Origin: Epiperipatus broadwayi
Taxonomy: Eukaryota > Onychophora > Udeonychophora > Euonychophora > Peripatidae
Assembly: GCA_028023455.1 (NCBI GenBank)
Contig: JAQFVV010012423.1
Coordinates: 4,756,269 to 4,820,268 of the forward strand
DNA length: 64,000 bases
Direction of reading: 5' to 3'
The position numbers and the translations under genes are program-made. Positions 23,856 through 36,099 of the stretch are shown piece after piece (position 1 is the stretch's first letter; each line of letters starts with the position of its first letter). Under the pieces are notes generated by a model. The model had not been told where the DNA came from and did not search any database. It was given only the letters and a program-made list of their open reading frames with translations.

Positions 23856-26409
23856 AATACAAATCATCTGTGAAGAATTCAGGTATAAGATTACTTTGGG
23901 AATTGGGATTAGAAGTATGAGATATTGGAGATGAAGGACTGTTATTTAAAGTAAAAATAGAATCGATATTGGAGATGAAGGACTGTTATTTAAAGTAAAA
24001 ATAGAATTATTTTGAGGAGAAAGTGACAGCAAAAGATCTAACTGCTGAAAACTTTTAACTTCCCAGCATTTACTTTTTTTTAATGTCCTTTTTCCTAGAA
24101 CTCTTTGAAAGTCTAGTCAACTTAGTTTTCAAGACAAAGGGTGCAGTATCAGAATCTGGATTAGAATAATTATTTTCAAGTTGCGACCCTGAAGAATCAT
24201 AAATCTTTCTTTTATTGTTAGAAGAACTAATATCAGTTATAAGTGCTTGATCTTGCAAAGATGAACAACCAAGAGTAGACTGAATATTAAAGTTATTCTC
24301 CTTTAATAACATATCCCCATTTTGAACTGTACAAGATGAGTCAAGTGATGAATGAGTAATGTCAGTCAGAATAGAAACAACAGACCCACTGACCTTCTTA
24401 CTTAAATTAGTAGAAACTTTTAGTGGAGATGATAGAGTAATATCTGACTGTTGCTCAGTAATATGTTCACTCAAATGCTGCCCTTGCAAATCTTGCAAAA
24501 CTTTAAGACTACATCTATGAGTACATGTTTTCTTAAGCTTACAAATATTGCAAAACCTCTTTGGACAATCTTTAACAAGATGAGTCCTCTTCTTACAAAC
24601 AAAACATTGAGGTTGTAAACCTTTGATAGAGATATATATTGGACCTTTATCTGTCTCTAATGTAGATGGAATATCAATCAAAGCAAGACCTTTATTTAAC
24701 TTTAAAGTAAAAGCAGCTGAGTTGCTAGGTAATCTAAACCAGCCCTTTTCTCAGTAAAATAGATTTTAAATTGAATTATCTCACCTAAATTAGAATATTG
24801 CCTCTGAAGATCCTTAGCCTCAAAATTGAGATAACAATTTCTCACAAGACCAAAAGTTAGCCTAGGCCTATCCATATCAATAACAACCAAAAATATATGA
24901 TTTAATAAAAGTTGTTGTCTTCTAAACTTTTCCTTCTCCAAGACATTATGAAACTCCAATATCATGTAACATTTATTAGGATGATGATATAGCCTCCTGA
25001 TAGCATCACCAAGTTTCAAATCCTTCAACAATTGGAAAAACTCATCAATAGGGAAGCTGTAAAGCTGACAATTACTGTCTGTAGTTGTAAAAATCAAAGT
25101 ATTGCTATTAGAAACGTGTAAAAAAGGTAAATAAAACCACTGGTATCCTAGAATTAAATTGAACACTTATATTTTGATGTTCATCAACCAAATCTTTATG
25201 ATTAGAAAAATTCAATATAGATGTATCTGCAGAAACATCTGACATTATTTGTTTTTCATCATTCAGATCTAAATAACCAAATTTGTCTGATTGTGATTGT
25301 GCAAGTTCAGAGAGTATATTATTATTAAGAACATGAGCATAACTTTTCTTTTTAATCTGATTATTATATGTTTGTGTTGTATTTTCTTTCAAAGTAAGAA
25401 CTATCCTGTTTCTGAACTGAAGTTTTTTTATCTGAAAGAGGCAAATTTCCATTCAAAGAATTATATTCAGAACAATGTATGAGTATCAGATAATGAAAAA
25501 TCATTCAAATGCAAAGATCTCAAATTCTGTTTCATAGAATGTTGAATGGTATTAGAAGCAATAAAAAATTGTGGTCCTGCAGGCAAATACATTGATAATT
25601 TACTAGACAGTACAGGTGAACCAGAAGTAATTAAATCAGAAGTTTCTAAATGAATGTTTTTTTACTCTGTCAGAGTTTGCATCTGCTAGAATACAATTTA
25701 CCTGCAAAGCAACATCCATTACTTGAGATTTATCAGAGACAAAACGATCAAAAATACCTGAGCTATTATCTTTGGCTAGTAATGTTTCAATGTGCTTACT
25801 CAAGTCAGATGATGTAGTGGTAATATCACCAACTGAAACTGATAATTTTTTATGGCGCAAGGTCTGCAAAGACTTAGATAAAAAACAACTAGCAACAGTC
25901 TTTAAATTATTATGCCTTGGAGATAGGTGCATTAATAAATCTTTATTAGAAGAATGCATATCAATTTAATTTGGCATAGTCTTTTACCTGTGAGTGTGTT
26001 CTATGTGAGATAAAATCATGTCCACTGGCTTGTAAAGAAATTTTTTTTTCAGATTCATCAAAAATATATACATTTTTAGTCTTTTGAATGTTTCTATTTT
26101 TTGGCAACTTGAATTAGCATTACAAGTCATGGAAAGCATTTTCTTTTTAGCATTGATATTCTGAATTTTATTGAATTTTCTTTTTAACATTGATATTCTG
26201 AATTTTATTAGAGACATTTTTAACTTTAGAAAGTGGTTTTAAACTATCTGCTCTTGTTAAATCTTGTATACTTGAAGCTTTTGAACTATTAATGACAAAG
26301 CTTTAACAATGCATTAAAGAGTCAATTTTAACGTTTGTTTTTTGTTTACATTCGAAGATTCTTTTCTATTGAGCATCGATAATTCTAAACATTTCTTAGA
26401 ACCACTCAT
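23856..26409 (-). pseudogene. LINE A, ORF1 (zinc-knuckle nucleic-acid-binding protein), decayed
   Basis: ORF1 proteins of APE-type LINEs bind element RNA. The likely minus-strand start is at 26409 (MSGSKKCLELSML). The reading frame then continues in pieces broken by several frameshifts and at least one stop, to a Ser/Asn/Pro-rich tail ending near 23856. A CCHC zinc knuckle, CFVCKKRTHLVKDC (C-x2-C-x4-H-x4-C), is followed by a second Cys-rich segment CNICKLKKTCTHRC (about 24520-24620). Homologous knuckle residues occur in LINE B at 30.1-30.2 kb. A 43-bp direct duplication near 23921-24006 breaks the tail. The ORF is separated from its ORF2 (12.4-15.6 kb) by the hammerhead arrays. Confidence 0.82.
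23921..24006. repeat. 43-bp direct duplication inside LINE A ORF1
   Basis: GATATTGGAGATGAAGGACT followed by GTTATTTAAAGTAAAAATAGAAT occurs twice in direct succession and is identical apart from the junction. A recent local duplication in dead coding DNA. Confidence 0.9.
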
Positions 26410-26549
26410 TTTTAACAAAAGAGAGGTAATTTGGAAGAACAGCACCTACCTTGTACTACCAGAGTTTTTTTTAGTAAATTTCAAGCATATAAAGCAAAAA
26501 AGAGTAACTTTAAATCCCAATGATATGATGTAGACTAAGTCAACTAATG
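26410..26549 (-). other. LINE A 5' leader and junction with LINE B
   Basis: Upstream of the LINE A ORF1 start, a short leader (minus-strand GGTAGTACAAGGTAGGTGCT near 26437-26460) runs into AT-rich DNA, and then into the 3' end of LINE B. The exact boundary is not visible. Confidence 0.4.
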
Positions 26550-29480
26550 TCATCTAGTTTTTCATCTCTGTTTCTGATGGTCTGAAGTTTTGCCAGAAGT
26601 AATTTCTTATGGTCAAGCAAGGTGTGACCATAAATTACACTGTACCTAGTTAACCAATAGACAAACAGCAAAAAGATTATAATTTCTATATGGATGGAAA
26701 AATCCTATTAGCTATTCTAGAAATCAGTCCGATGAGGCACTCTAGTTTTGTATATGGATGCAATGAAGTTTCTGTCCCAATGGAGTGAGGTACAATGGCT
26801 CAGAATATGTGTCATTGTGTCATCATCCCATTTATATAAAGGTTAGACTGGGTCCAAGCACAAGAACCCTCTATGATTGAATGATTGGGAAGGGTTAGCA
26901 GTGATGGAATTGGAGAGTGGTCCCATTACTTAATTTTTATGAGTTAACCTGATTATGTAGAAGGATAAATTTTGCAATATTTAGCAGATGACAGAAGTAA
27001 AGCATGATGCTTTTGAAAAATGGTAAGACAGGTTAAGGATGGTGCTATGTATATGCTGGAAAAAAAAGATTATAACAGAGTGCAATGATAGCACATTGAG
27101 TTTTTTGTGCCTATGGAGGATGCTCAGGCTGATGGCCACAATCTTGCCCTTCCACATAAGTCTTGCCCATAATGAATTTATCTTTCTGATGAATCTTTGG
27201 GAAAAATTAATGATCGGCAGGAAATAAGAAATCCTTGGAAACACCAGGATATTGAGCAGTGAAGTTTTTGATTGAATTTAATGATAAAGAACTTTGGATA
27301 ATGAATCATGATTGAGAGGAGAAGGAGTCCTGTATAGTTTTTCTCATTGCAAGAGGTAAGTTATAGATTAGGAAACCCAGAAATTTGGGGGGCATAACAA
27401 TAAAAGGAGAGGGTACAGTGGAGGATATCTTCCATGCTGAGGATTTATTTAAATTAAAGTTCAGTCCTGATTCAAAAGAAAAAGCATGGAGCATTTTGGC
27501 AAGCTTTGAGTTTAGCTTTTGTGATGAAAGAAAAACAGCTAGATCATCCATGTATGCTATGTGGGAAATTGATCTATTGAGAGTGGGTATAAAAATCCCA
27601 GGAAGGTCTTGTTCAAGTCTAATTAACAGAGGATTAAGGTAGATTATAAATAGCAGGGAACTCAGAGGAGAGCCCTGTAGAATAGAATTTGGTGGAAATG
27701 TCTCTGTTGTTGAGGAAATTTGCTATACTATTGATTATTCCAGTTGGGATATCATATTTGCCAAGAAAGTTGATGAGACAATGTGCTCTGACAGAGTTGA
27801 AGTCATTGGCAATGTCCAGCTGGATGACTAATAGTTTGGATTTCCTTGTGATTCTGGTATAATCATTTATCATCTTGAATAATGCTATTGCATCAGTGAT
27901 TGAAGAACTCTTCTTGGCAAACTGATACTGGAATATGAATGGAAGAACTTTATCCTGTATCTTATCCTTGATTATTGATTCAACCACCTTCATTATTATG
28001 GTGTCATAGATATGGGGGAGGTAAAGGTCACCAACGTCAAGGGTTAACCAGTATCTTATTCTTGATTATCAAATCAATTCAACCACATTCATTATTATGG
28101 TGTCATAGATATGGGGGAGGTAAAGGTCAACAACATCAAGGGGTTTGATAGATAAGAGGTCAATCATTCTATGTATGATTGGAACTGAAAATTTTTCAAG
28201 GTAAAGTAGAATTAATCATGAGGTGGCCTAAAGGTCCAAATGTATTTTCTCTGTGCATAGAGGATAGTTTAGTACTAATATCTTTTTCAGTTATGCTGTA
28301 GTTTATAGCTGTGGATTCCTTGAGATTAGGATGATTTTGACTCATTTGGCTTTAAAAAATTAAAAATTTGTATGATCATGCTGTTACCAGCATAGAGGTT
28401 ATTGTCAATTATGATAGAGGGTGAGTATTTAATTTATCAATGTGTCCCAGAGCCCATATAATGTAGCCCCTGGACCAGTTAAGTGTCTGGCTCAGGAAGA
28501 TTCTTGATTTTTTGTTGAGATATAGTCAGCAATGGCTTGTTGATTCATTTGGTAATGTTTCTTTAGCTTAAGGATTAACTCTATTGAAGCAGGAACTGCA
28601 TGTATCTGTTTCAAGGTGTTGCTGATTAAATCCATATTATGGAGAAGGGAAGTGAGCCCCTTATTCTTGCCTGTGTAAAAAAAAAACTATTGTAATTAAA
28701 ACATTGATGAATGTGAACCATGCATCTGCAGGAGAACAGATGAGGATGTTAATTTTCCTTAAAATATATGTAACACTTGTTAAGATTGCTTCTGGGGCAT
28801 TGGTCTTGAGTAGGATGTGGGTGGATGACTTAAAACACTCATACAGCTATAGAAACTGGTCAATTGATAAAATTGATCTCTAGGGACAGGTGGTCTGAGA
28901 AAGAAACAGGTTGGAGGGAGGGGTCAATGATAAAATGGAGGTCTGGAGAATAGTAAACCAAATCTATGAGGGTTGCATATTGGTTAGTGTTGTAGAAGAA
29001 GGTTATGTGATGAATGTATCTGGAATTGTGACTGTAAACAGTATTAAAATCTCTAAACATTAATGTAGAATAGGGATTGGATCTGAGTGATACATTTATT
29101 TGTTGGATTAATGAGCAAATTAAAATAAGAGTAAAAAAAAGATGATGTTCAACTGAGAGGACCAGTGAAATAAGGTTGTGATTGGTGGATGTTTAGGAAT
29201 TAGTATGGTAACACCTGCAGAGGGGTGGGCCAAAATCAAGTGATGAAATAATCCTAGATTGGCAAGTTTAATTAGTAATTGTGAATTTGAGAGTGAGTAT
29301 AGCTTAGTTTCTGAAAGACAGATGCTATGAGGTTTAAATTGGTTGATCCATTTGTAATTGGGTCTATTCTTCCAATTGAGTTCAGGCCACAGACCTTAAA
29401 GCCAGAAAATTTAATATTTATGTGGTCTGGACTGGTGTGGTTAAGTTGACCTTTGTCAGATTTAAGCAAAGAGTGCATGG
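26550..29480 (-). pseudogene. LINE B, ORF2 (endonuclease/reverse transcriptase), decayed
   Basis: Same organisation as LINE A ORF2 but a distinct, diverged copy. The endonuclease start resembles FKVCGLNSIGRIDPITN followed by a SETKL block (about 29290-29440); a degraded GDFN appears as FRDFN near 29050-29060. RT motif A is VIQLDIANDFNSV (about 27789-27830), motif B LPQGSPLSSLLF (about 27645-27685), and motif C AYMDDLAVFL (about 27530-27560). The thumb-side segment FIRKINSLWARLMWKGKIVA (27.1-27.2 kb) resembles L1/Tx1-type ORF2 C-termini. A DDDTMTHILSHC zinc-like block is near 26790-26840. Many stops, frameshifts and an internal ~92-bp tandem duplication show it is inactive. Confidence 0.84.
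27957..28142. repeat. ~92-bp tandem duplication inside LINE B
   Basis: The segment ending GATATGGGGGAGGTAAAGGT followed by C(A/C)ACAACATCAAGG occurs twice in direct succession with a few differences. It duplicates part of the reverse-transcriptase region and destroys the frame. Confidence 0.85.
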
Positions 29481-31471
29481 GTGGTTAAAAAATTGGAGGG
29501 AGTCTAAATTTCACTACTTATTTCTTCCATACTGATTTGGTTATAATTTTGACATCCCTAGCTTCCATTTTGTGATTTTTACCACTAGAGTAAGCATTCC
29601 CAATCAACTTCACATTGGGTGTGCTGCATTGCTCAGATTGGGTTACTTCCTGGGTACCTGCCCCTGGAACTATCTCCATACTACTGTCTTTGGGTGGTGT
29701 ATCAGCATCTTTGATTATATTAGCTGATGAGTCTGCTTTTATTCTTTTCCCTTTTTTGTTTTATTAGGTGATTCATATTCTGATTAACTCTTAATGGAGT
29801 CACTGGATTTTTCCCCTGCTCATCACCCAAAGAATCCACATTGCCACTGTTAGCACTTTTGAACTTCCTTTTACTTTTTTCTGTTAGGGATGGCTATCTG
29901 TAATTGTAACATCTGACCTTGTGGATGAAATACTGCTTCTGGAGAAATTGATAGAAGCAGTAGTTACCAAACTGTTTTCAACATCAGCAGTGCTAAAAAA
30001 TTTCAGCAGGTTGAGGCTGATTACAGTGTCATGTGTATCATTACTCAACAGATTACTTTCCAAAGTATCTATTTCAGGGGAAATTGAGTATTACTAGGAA
30101 TTGCAAGTGATCTGCAGTTGTGCAGCCTTGTCTTTTTTATATGACAGTATTGGCAAATCTGGGCTGGGCAGGTTTTAACCAGGTGGGTCCTTAATTTACA
30201 ATGGAAACCCTGTGATGGTACCCTCTAAAAGAGATAATAATAGGAGCAGATTCCACAAAGTGCATCATGGGAATAGCAGTTGGGTTATTCCCTTGTTTAG
30301 TATGATAGTGAATACTACCAGGACTGGGGTTTACTGAAAATTTGAAACTGCACCATATGGTCTTAGCAGCCACTGAAGATCAGTTTCTGTAAACTTGAAA
30401 TAGCAGTTTCGGATTTGGCCATTGAGTAATATTGGTCTATCCATATTGATTATACAAAGAACTTTGTCTCAAATAAACTTGATTGTCTTTTGAAAAATTT
30501 GTCTTTGGGATATATTGTGGAATTCCAAAAATCAGATATCTGCTGTTGGGATGATTTAGTAATTTGTATACACTATTCTATTTTTTTTTTTTTTTGGAAA
30601 GTTCACAGCAGAATTTTTCCACAGGAAAATTGAAAAGGTCACAAATAAGGTTCTTATCAATACTATAGTTGAGAAAAGACCAGTGCAATTACGGGGGTAT
30701 AGTCACAATAAACCTGTTGACAAGATTATTTAACATTTTGAGACTTGTGCCAAGTAACTTATATATGGAAGGGTTGGGTTGGGAAGCCAATGGCTCTTTA
30801 TCCCCAAACATATTGAAGATGTCCTGTCGATGCTGGTAATCCCTATTAAAGTGTTTTCTCTATAGGTATTTCAAGTAAGGCTCCAGAGTATGAAATATCA
30901 CTTGCTGAACCCAATTCATGCAGTGTCTGGTTAGATGGGGGGGTCTACTTTTATATACCATTCATGATTAGTAATTTTATTATGGTTATTAATATTAGTT
31001 GTAATTGTCCTGTTGGTGTTATCATTAGTGTTATGTAGATTTTTAATTTTGCTAGTTTCTAATTCTGGGAAATCATCAATTGAAACAATCCTCCCAGTGC
31101 ATCTACTATTGCCTGTATCACTTTTAAGATTTAGGGAAGGAGTTGTATGTTATTCATATTAATGTTTTCATTGAGATTTCTTTTGTTTAAGCATAGAGAC
31201 TAATAAATTATGAGTAATTTGATCAAGACTGACTTGTGAAGAAGGGCTATCCTCTGTTACAATGATCCCTCCTGTACTTTGGTTTTCTGAAATTTCTTTG
31301 TGAAATTTGGTGTTGTGGTTCCCAGTGATTAGCATTTACCATGGCTTTCACTCATGAAATGATTTTTTACTGATTCTGTTTGTTGCTGAATTTTACTGCA
31401 ATGAGATTTATTGAAGTACAAATGGCTTCTAGCTGTTGTTCAAAATGATCTATGGTAGAATTGAAATCCAT
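29481..31471 (-). pseudogene. LINE B, ORF1 (zinc-knuckle protein), decayed
   Basis: The likely minus-strand start at 31471 reads MDFNSTIDHFEQQLEAICTS, a hydrophilic N-terminus that may form a short helix. A zinc-knuckle region is recognisable near 30105-30200 (HLVKTCPAQICQYCHIKKT), lining up with HLVKDCPKRFCNICKLKKT of LINE A ORF1. No long open frame survives. ORF1 directly precedes ORF2 on the minus strand, so LINE B is contiguous over about 4.9 kb, unlike the split LINE A. The 5' leader probably extends a little past 31480, but its end is not visible. Confidence 0.75.
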
Positions 31472-31499
31472 GTTATATCCCTCTTTTTTGTGAGAGAAG

Positions 31500-34300
31500 T
31501 CAATATCATTAATTTATAAGGAAGAGTAATAGTTAAGGAAGTTTTTTGTTAGGTTTTCTAAATGAAAAAATAACTTTTATATAATATATACTTTATTTAT
31601 ATTATCACTAGAAATTCAAAATTGTGTTCCTGTCTGCATCCTCTAGCGACAAAACATAGAACATAGCTTATTTGACCATAAATATATTTTTAATTAAACT
31701 TAGAGATAATAATTAAGGCTCAATTTATTACCTATTTACATATCTACACACAAAGACATGAGAAACAAGCTGAGTATTTATTTGTTCATGTAATATCTTA
31801 TTAGACCATTAAACATCATATGATCACTATTTCTTATGCTTGCTCATAACTGTATGAAGAGTTTTTCCTGTTTAATATCTTATTAGGTGGAGAGGGGCAA
31901 TGATCAGAAACAGGAAATATAATTGGATTTGCATGGAAACTTATTTGATGTAGACTCAATTAGATCATTATTCGTGACTAGAAGTTAGTTGTTAATTAAA
32001 AATAAATTGTACTCAATCAATACCATCATGTAAATGGTCAGCCATTAGCTGTTTTTAAATTCCCAAAGATGAAAATTTATTTGCCAAATATTGTAATCAT
32101 TTTTATTATTAATTGTTAATAGAATTCATTAGCAATTGTTTTTTTTTTTTCAAATATGGCAGTTATTGTTACAATATTTATATATTTAGATGTGATTAAT
32201 TTGCCTTACAATGACACATTATTATGTTTACATATTCAGTATCAGCTGTCATAATAATAAGTTAATGAATGTCTCTAAGGACACATACATTACTATAATG
32301 AGTAATTTCATTTATTTCATTTTTGATAACTATCTTATTTTATTATCAACTTTTTTTTTATCTGTGTTATACACTTTTTAATGATTTATATTAGCTTATA
32401 TCATAGGCAAAATAAGACAATTTCAATATAGTTATTTGTATTTCAAATAAAATATATTCTGATCTTTGTTGTCTGTTTGAAATCCCAAAAATCTATAACA
32501 GCATAACAGTTAAAAACATAAATTGCCTTTTTATAATCCTTTTTCATCAAAGTACCATAGTTTAAACACTTCTAATTTTTTTATTTTTATATACAGAAAA
32601 AAGTACTTTTATACAGAAAAAAAGGACTATTCCCAGTTTTTCATTGCAACTCGTTTAATGTTTTACTGGTCCAATTCTTTTTGTAACTGCCAACTTTTTA
32701 TTGCTTAATGAAACAAAGAGAAAAAAAACTATTATGGCCTTTATTTCATCAATAATTTTTTAGTTACACTGCGGTAATCTATTGACTATAAATACACAAA
32801 TAATAATATTTAAAAATATAATTATTCACATTTTCAATAATTAAATTTTATCTGCATGCAAATATTTTTTTTTTTGATGGGGAAAATATAAACAATACTG
32901 AATTTAGAGTCTTAACGTATTTTCAGTGCATTAAAGTTTATAATTTATTTAAATCATTAACTTACATATAGATTTATTTAATTATTATAATCTATGATTT
33001 GGTACAGTAATTGAGTGACTGGCTGGAGTTCAGGATAATTCCGCCACTTTCTTTCTTGAATATCTTATGTGATTCTAAGCAATAATCTATTTAATTATCA
33101 TTATTATTATACATAAATTTTTATAACGTTATTTTATTCATTATAAAATTATTTATTTTAATTATGTGCAATATAAAATTAAATATATTTATAAATAAAC
33201 TATCACAATCTTTTATTTTAATGCAAATATTTTTACAACGTGAATGTAATTTTAAGTAAGAATAAACTGACTTAAGATTTTAACTCTTCCTGTATAATTA
33301 AATATATATAAAATTGATAGATAAATAAATATATCTTATTTAAAATACGTAATTAGTTTATAGAACCCTAAAACTAATTACTTCGTAATTCTGGAAGAAT
33401 ATACTCCATGAACCACTGATTCTTCAATTGCCTTCTTCAAGATTTAGAGGTCAATATGATGGTTATTGTAATATTTTATAAATCAATATCTTACTATCTG
33501 AAAAAAATTTTGAAGCTTATGTTCTTTTAAAATCAATATAAAAACTAAATTTTAAAAGAAAAGTTATTTAATATTTTTTCAGATTATATGTTTAAAAATT
33601 TCTATAACGTGCATATGTTTTACTTACGATTATTAAAAAATAGTAATTATTCTGCTATTGGTTTTATTTTATTTTTTTCTCTATTTAAATTTGTATTTTC
33701 AGGTTTTATTTTGTTGGACAATATAATAACATTTGGAACATCTCAATGTACTTTATGTTGTTTTTTAAAATAGCTAATATTAGTAACATTCCAGAATGTT
33801 CATAAAATATGATTTATAATCTTTTTAAAGCATATTAATGAATTTAAACTACTGGTCTGACTTACCCAAATGCCATCACTACTTGGCTTATTCAAATGCA
33901 GTCCTTATTTAAAAATTAAACATTTAAATTCTTAGACTTTTTAAATTTTAAGTTGTCTCATAGCAAACACACATCTATACAGTGTTAATAATTAATACAA
34001 TTACAATTAGAAATTCTAAGTATAACATCTTTTGAAGAAATTGTAAAATTCGTGTATATATGTTTATTTTCAATTATATATTTTAATTTTATAAAATAAA
34101 TACATTTTCAAAAAGTCTAATTTATGACTTCTATATAATAAGCTCTTTTTCAAATAAAAAACCACTAGCTTGGAATTGAGCTGTAGATTAACAGTTTTAA
34201 TTATGTAAATCATTGTAGCTTTAAAATGATGAAAGAATTTTAACTTAAAAGCAGAAAAATCATTGAGGAGAATTTGAATAGTTTTAGTAAAAAATATCTG
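31500..34300. other. AT-rich intergenic DNA
   Basis: No recognised gene or repeat. Short open frames at 32523-32708 and 33588-33773 encode Phe/Tyr/Asn-rich peptides without motifs. Poly-T tracts occur near 32140 and 32870. Confidence 0.45.
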
Positions 34301-34307
34301 ACTGTAT

Positions 34308-34432
34308 AAAATAAGAAAGTGTGCAGGAGTGATGTGGAAAATAGAAGCTAAAGATGGAGAAGATGGATTGAACTTGGAGAGATCTTCATCCTACAGTGGA
34401 TTGATAATGGTTGACGATGATGATGATTTCAT
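34308..34432 (+). pseudogene. RTE-like LINE, 3' terminal fragment
   Basis: Plus-strand translation gives AGVMWKIEAKDGE and then, after a frameshift, RWIELGEIFILQWIDNG and a stop. This matches the C-terminus typical of RTE-clade LINE ORFs (W-x-x-x-A-x-D-R, then W-x-x-L-x-E, then QW). The stop is followed by a GATGATGATGAT run, the short 3' repeat common to RTE elements. Only the last ~120 bp remain, as expected for 5'-truncated LINE copies. Confidence 0.65.
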
Positions 34433-36099
34433 GCAAAATAAAAAATAAGTGTGGAGTATTTTTAAAAAAAAGTTTACTAATGTCTAAGAAAATTATTTTG
34501 GAGAAATAGACTATAAGAATTTGAAGAAAAAAATAAGAAAAATCATAATAGTTAAAAAAATAATTATAATTATGGATAACCATATTAAGAAAGAGATGGA
34601 TTCAGTTTTATAAATAAAAATTATCTTTCTAAAGTCAAAAACAATGCAAAGCCTAAAAAAAATATTGAAAAATAAATGGGATTTCATTTCTAAAATTGAA
34701 TACACTGAATTAAACAAAAAGAGTTTATAGGGCAAATTGAAAATTTTAATTGCAACTTCGGTTAGATAAACATTTTTAAAAAAAATTTAAAAGCAAAATT
34801 AAAAATTTATAAAAAATAAATAAATATAAGAAGTCATAAACTATTTTATATTTTTTAAAAATAGAATTATGATTATATTTTAAAAAGAAAGATTATGTCC
34901 AATGTTTATTTTTCTTTTGACATGTTTAATGATAACGTTAAAAAAATCATAATATAAATTATAAGTAAAATATAAAATCTATTGAGAAAAATGTTCGAGC
35001 AGTGAAATGATTATTAAAGCAAGTAGGGAAAAAATATTAATTATAAGCTTTAGTTTTAGAAGTTTTAATAAATTGGAAAAAAAAAAAGAGATAAATATAT
35101 GACAATTCTTAATATAAAAAGAAAACTTAAAAATTATGATTTCTTGGAATAAGATATTAATATTTGTCTTATTATTTTCAAATTATTTTTGTAAAATTAT
35201 TTAAATGTTTGCAAATAATAATAATACATTAGTGACGAGTTTGAGATAGCTATACAAATTGATCTATAAACCACAAATGCGACCTCATATATATATATAC
35301 ACACACAATGCTGGCTTTTTAGGGTATTTAGTATCTTATAAACAATCTTTTAACTTCTGGAAAAAGTCAAGCGTTGATGGTCGAGTGGTCAGAACAGCTG
35401 CCTTACAAGCAGTTGTCCCATGAAAAAGAAAAAAAAAATTTGAAATGCTTCAATATTTTATTTAATTATTATATTATCAGATATAATTGCCTATAAAAAA
35501 ATCAAAATTTGCACTTTTTTAGACAGTTTTTGAGACAATCTTTATATAACTAACTAAAGATTAGATTTATTTACAAGTAACTTTATAATCAATGCACCAT
35601 TTTTTTAAGTCCATTACCATTCATTTGAAAGCTATTGTATTAGATCAAGCAATTTGATAAATACGAAGCGATTGATCTATTGTTTTTTGCCATAGTATTT
35701 TATAATCTTTCATAGAAGTTTTACTCTATTGTTTGTTGAACAATCTTTTCAAAATTGTTTAGAAATTTTTCATTTTTTTTTATAACTTCATGTGATGTTA
35801 TATATGTATAATTTAAGTTTTAGTATTAATATTTCAGAATGAATACTGAAATATAATATTCTAATATTTCATTAATAATGATGTATTGATAATTTTCGTT
35901 TTTTTTTAAAGAAAAATCGAAGTAGTTCATTAAGAAAAAAGTTACCTTTTTTTTTAAAAAAAGAAATGTAGAGAAGATAATTTTTATATCATGTCACTTT
36001 ATCTTTACCGCATTAAAAAAAAAAAAAGGTTTTCTATTTCTTTTTAAGTTGATTTTAACAAAAAAAAAAAAAAACAGCTAAGTAGAACCATCTTATCAA
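34433..36099. other. AT-rich intergenic DNA with homopolymer runs
   Basis: Apart from one SINE fragment near 35369, no feature was recognised. Poly-A/T runs of 10-14 bases are frequent near 35080-36080, with a short (TA)n(CA)n patch at 35287-35307. Confidence 0.4.
35369..35440 (+). mobile_element. tRNA-Val-like SINE, truncated copy
   Basis: AGCGTTGATGGTCGAGTGGT followed by CAGAACAGCTGCCTTACAAGCAG matches the head of the SINE family defined by the copies at 39.5, 43.6, 54.1, 54.6 and 56.9 kb. The A box and an anticodon-like TAC loop are present. The B-box half is missing, and the copy jumps from TTGTCCC straight to its A-rich tail. No clear target duplication. Confidence 0.75.

Noticed and set aside
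26342-26533. 63-codon plus-strand open frame
   Set aside because: It lies antisense to the start of LINE A ORF1 and its leader and shows no domain.
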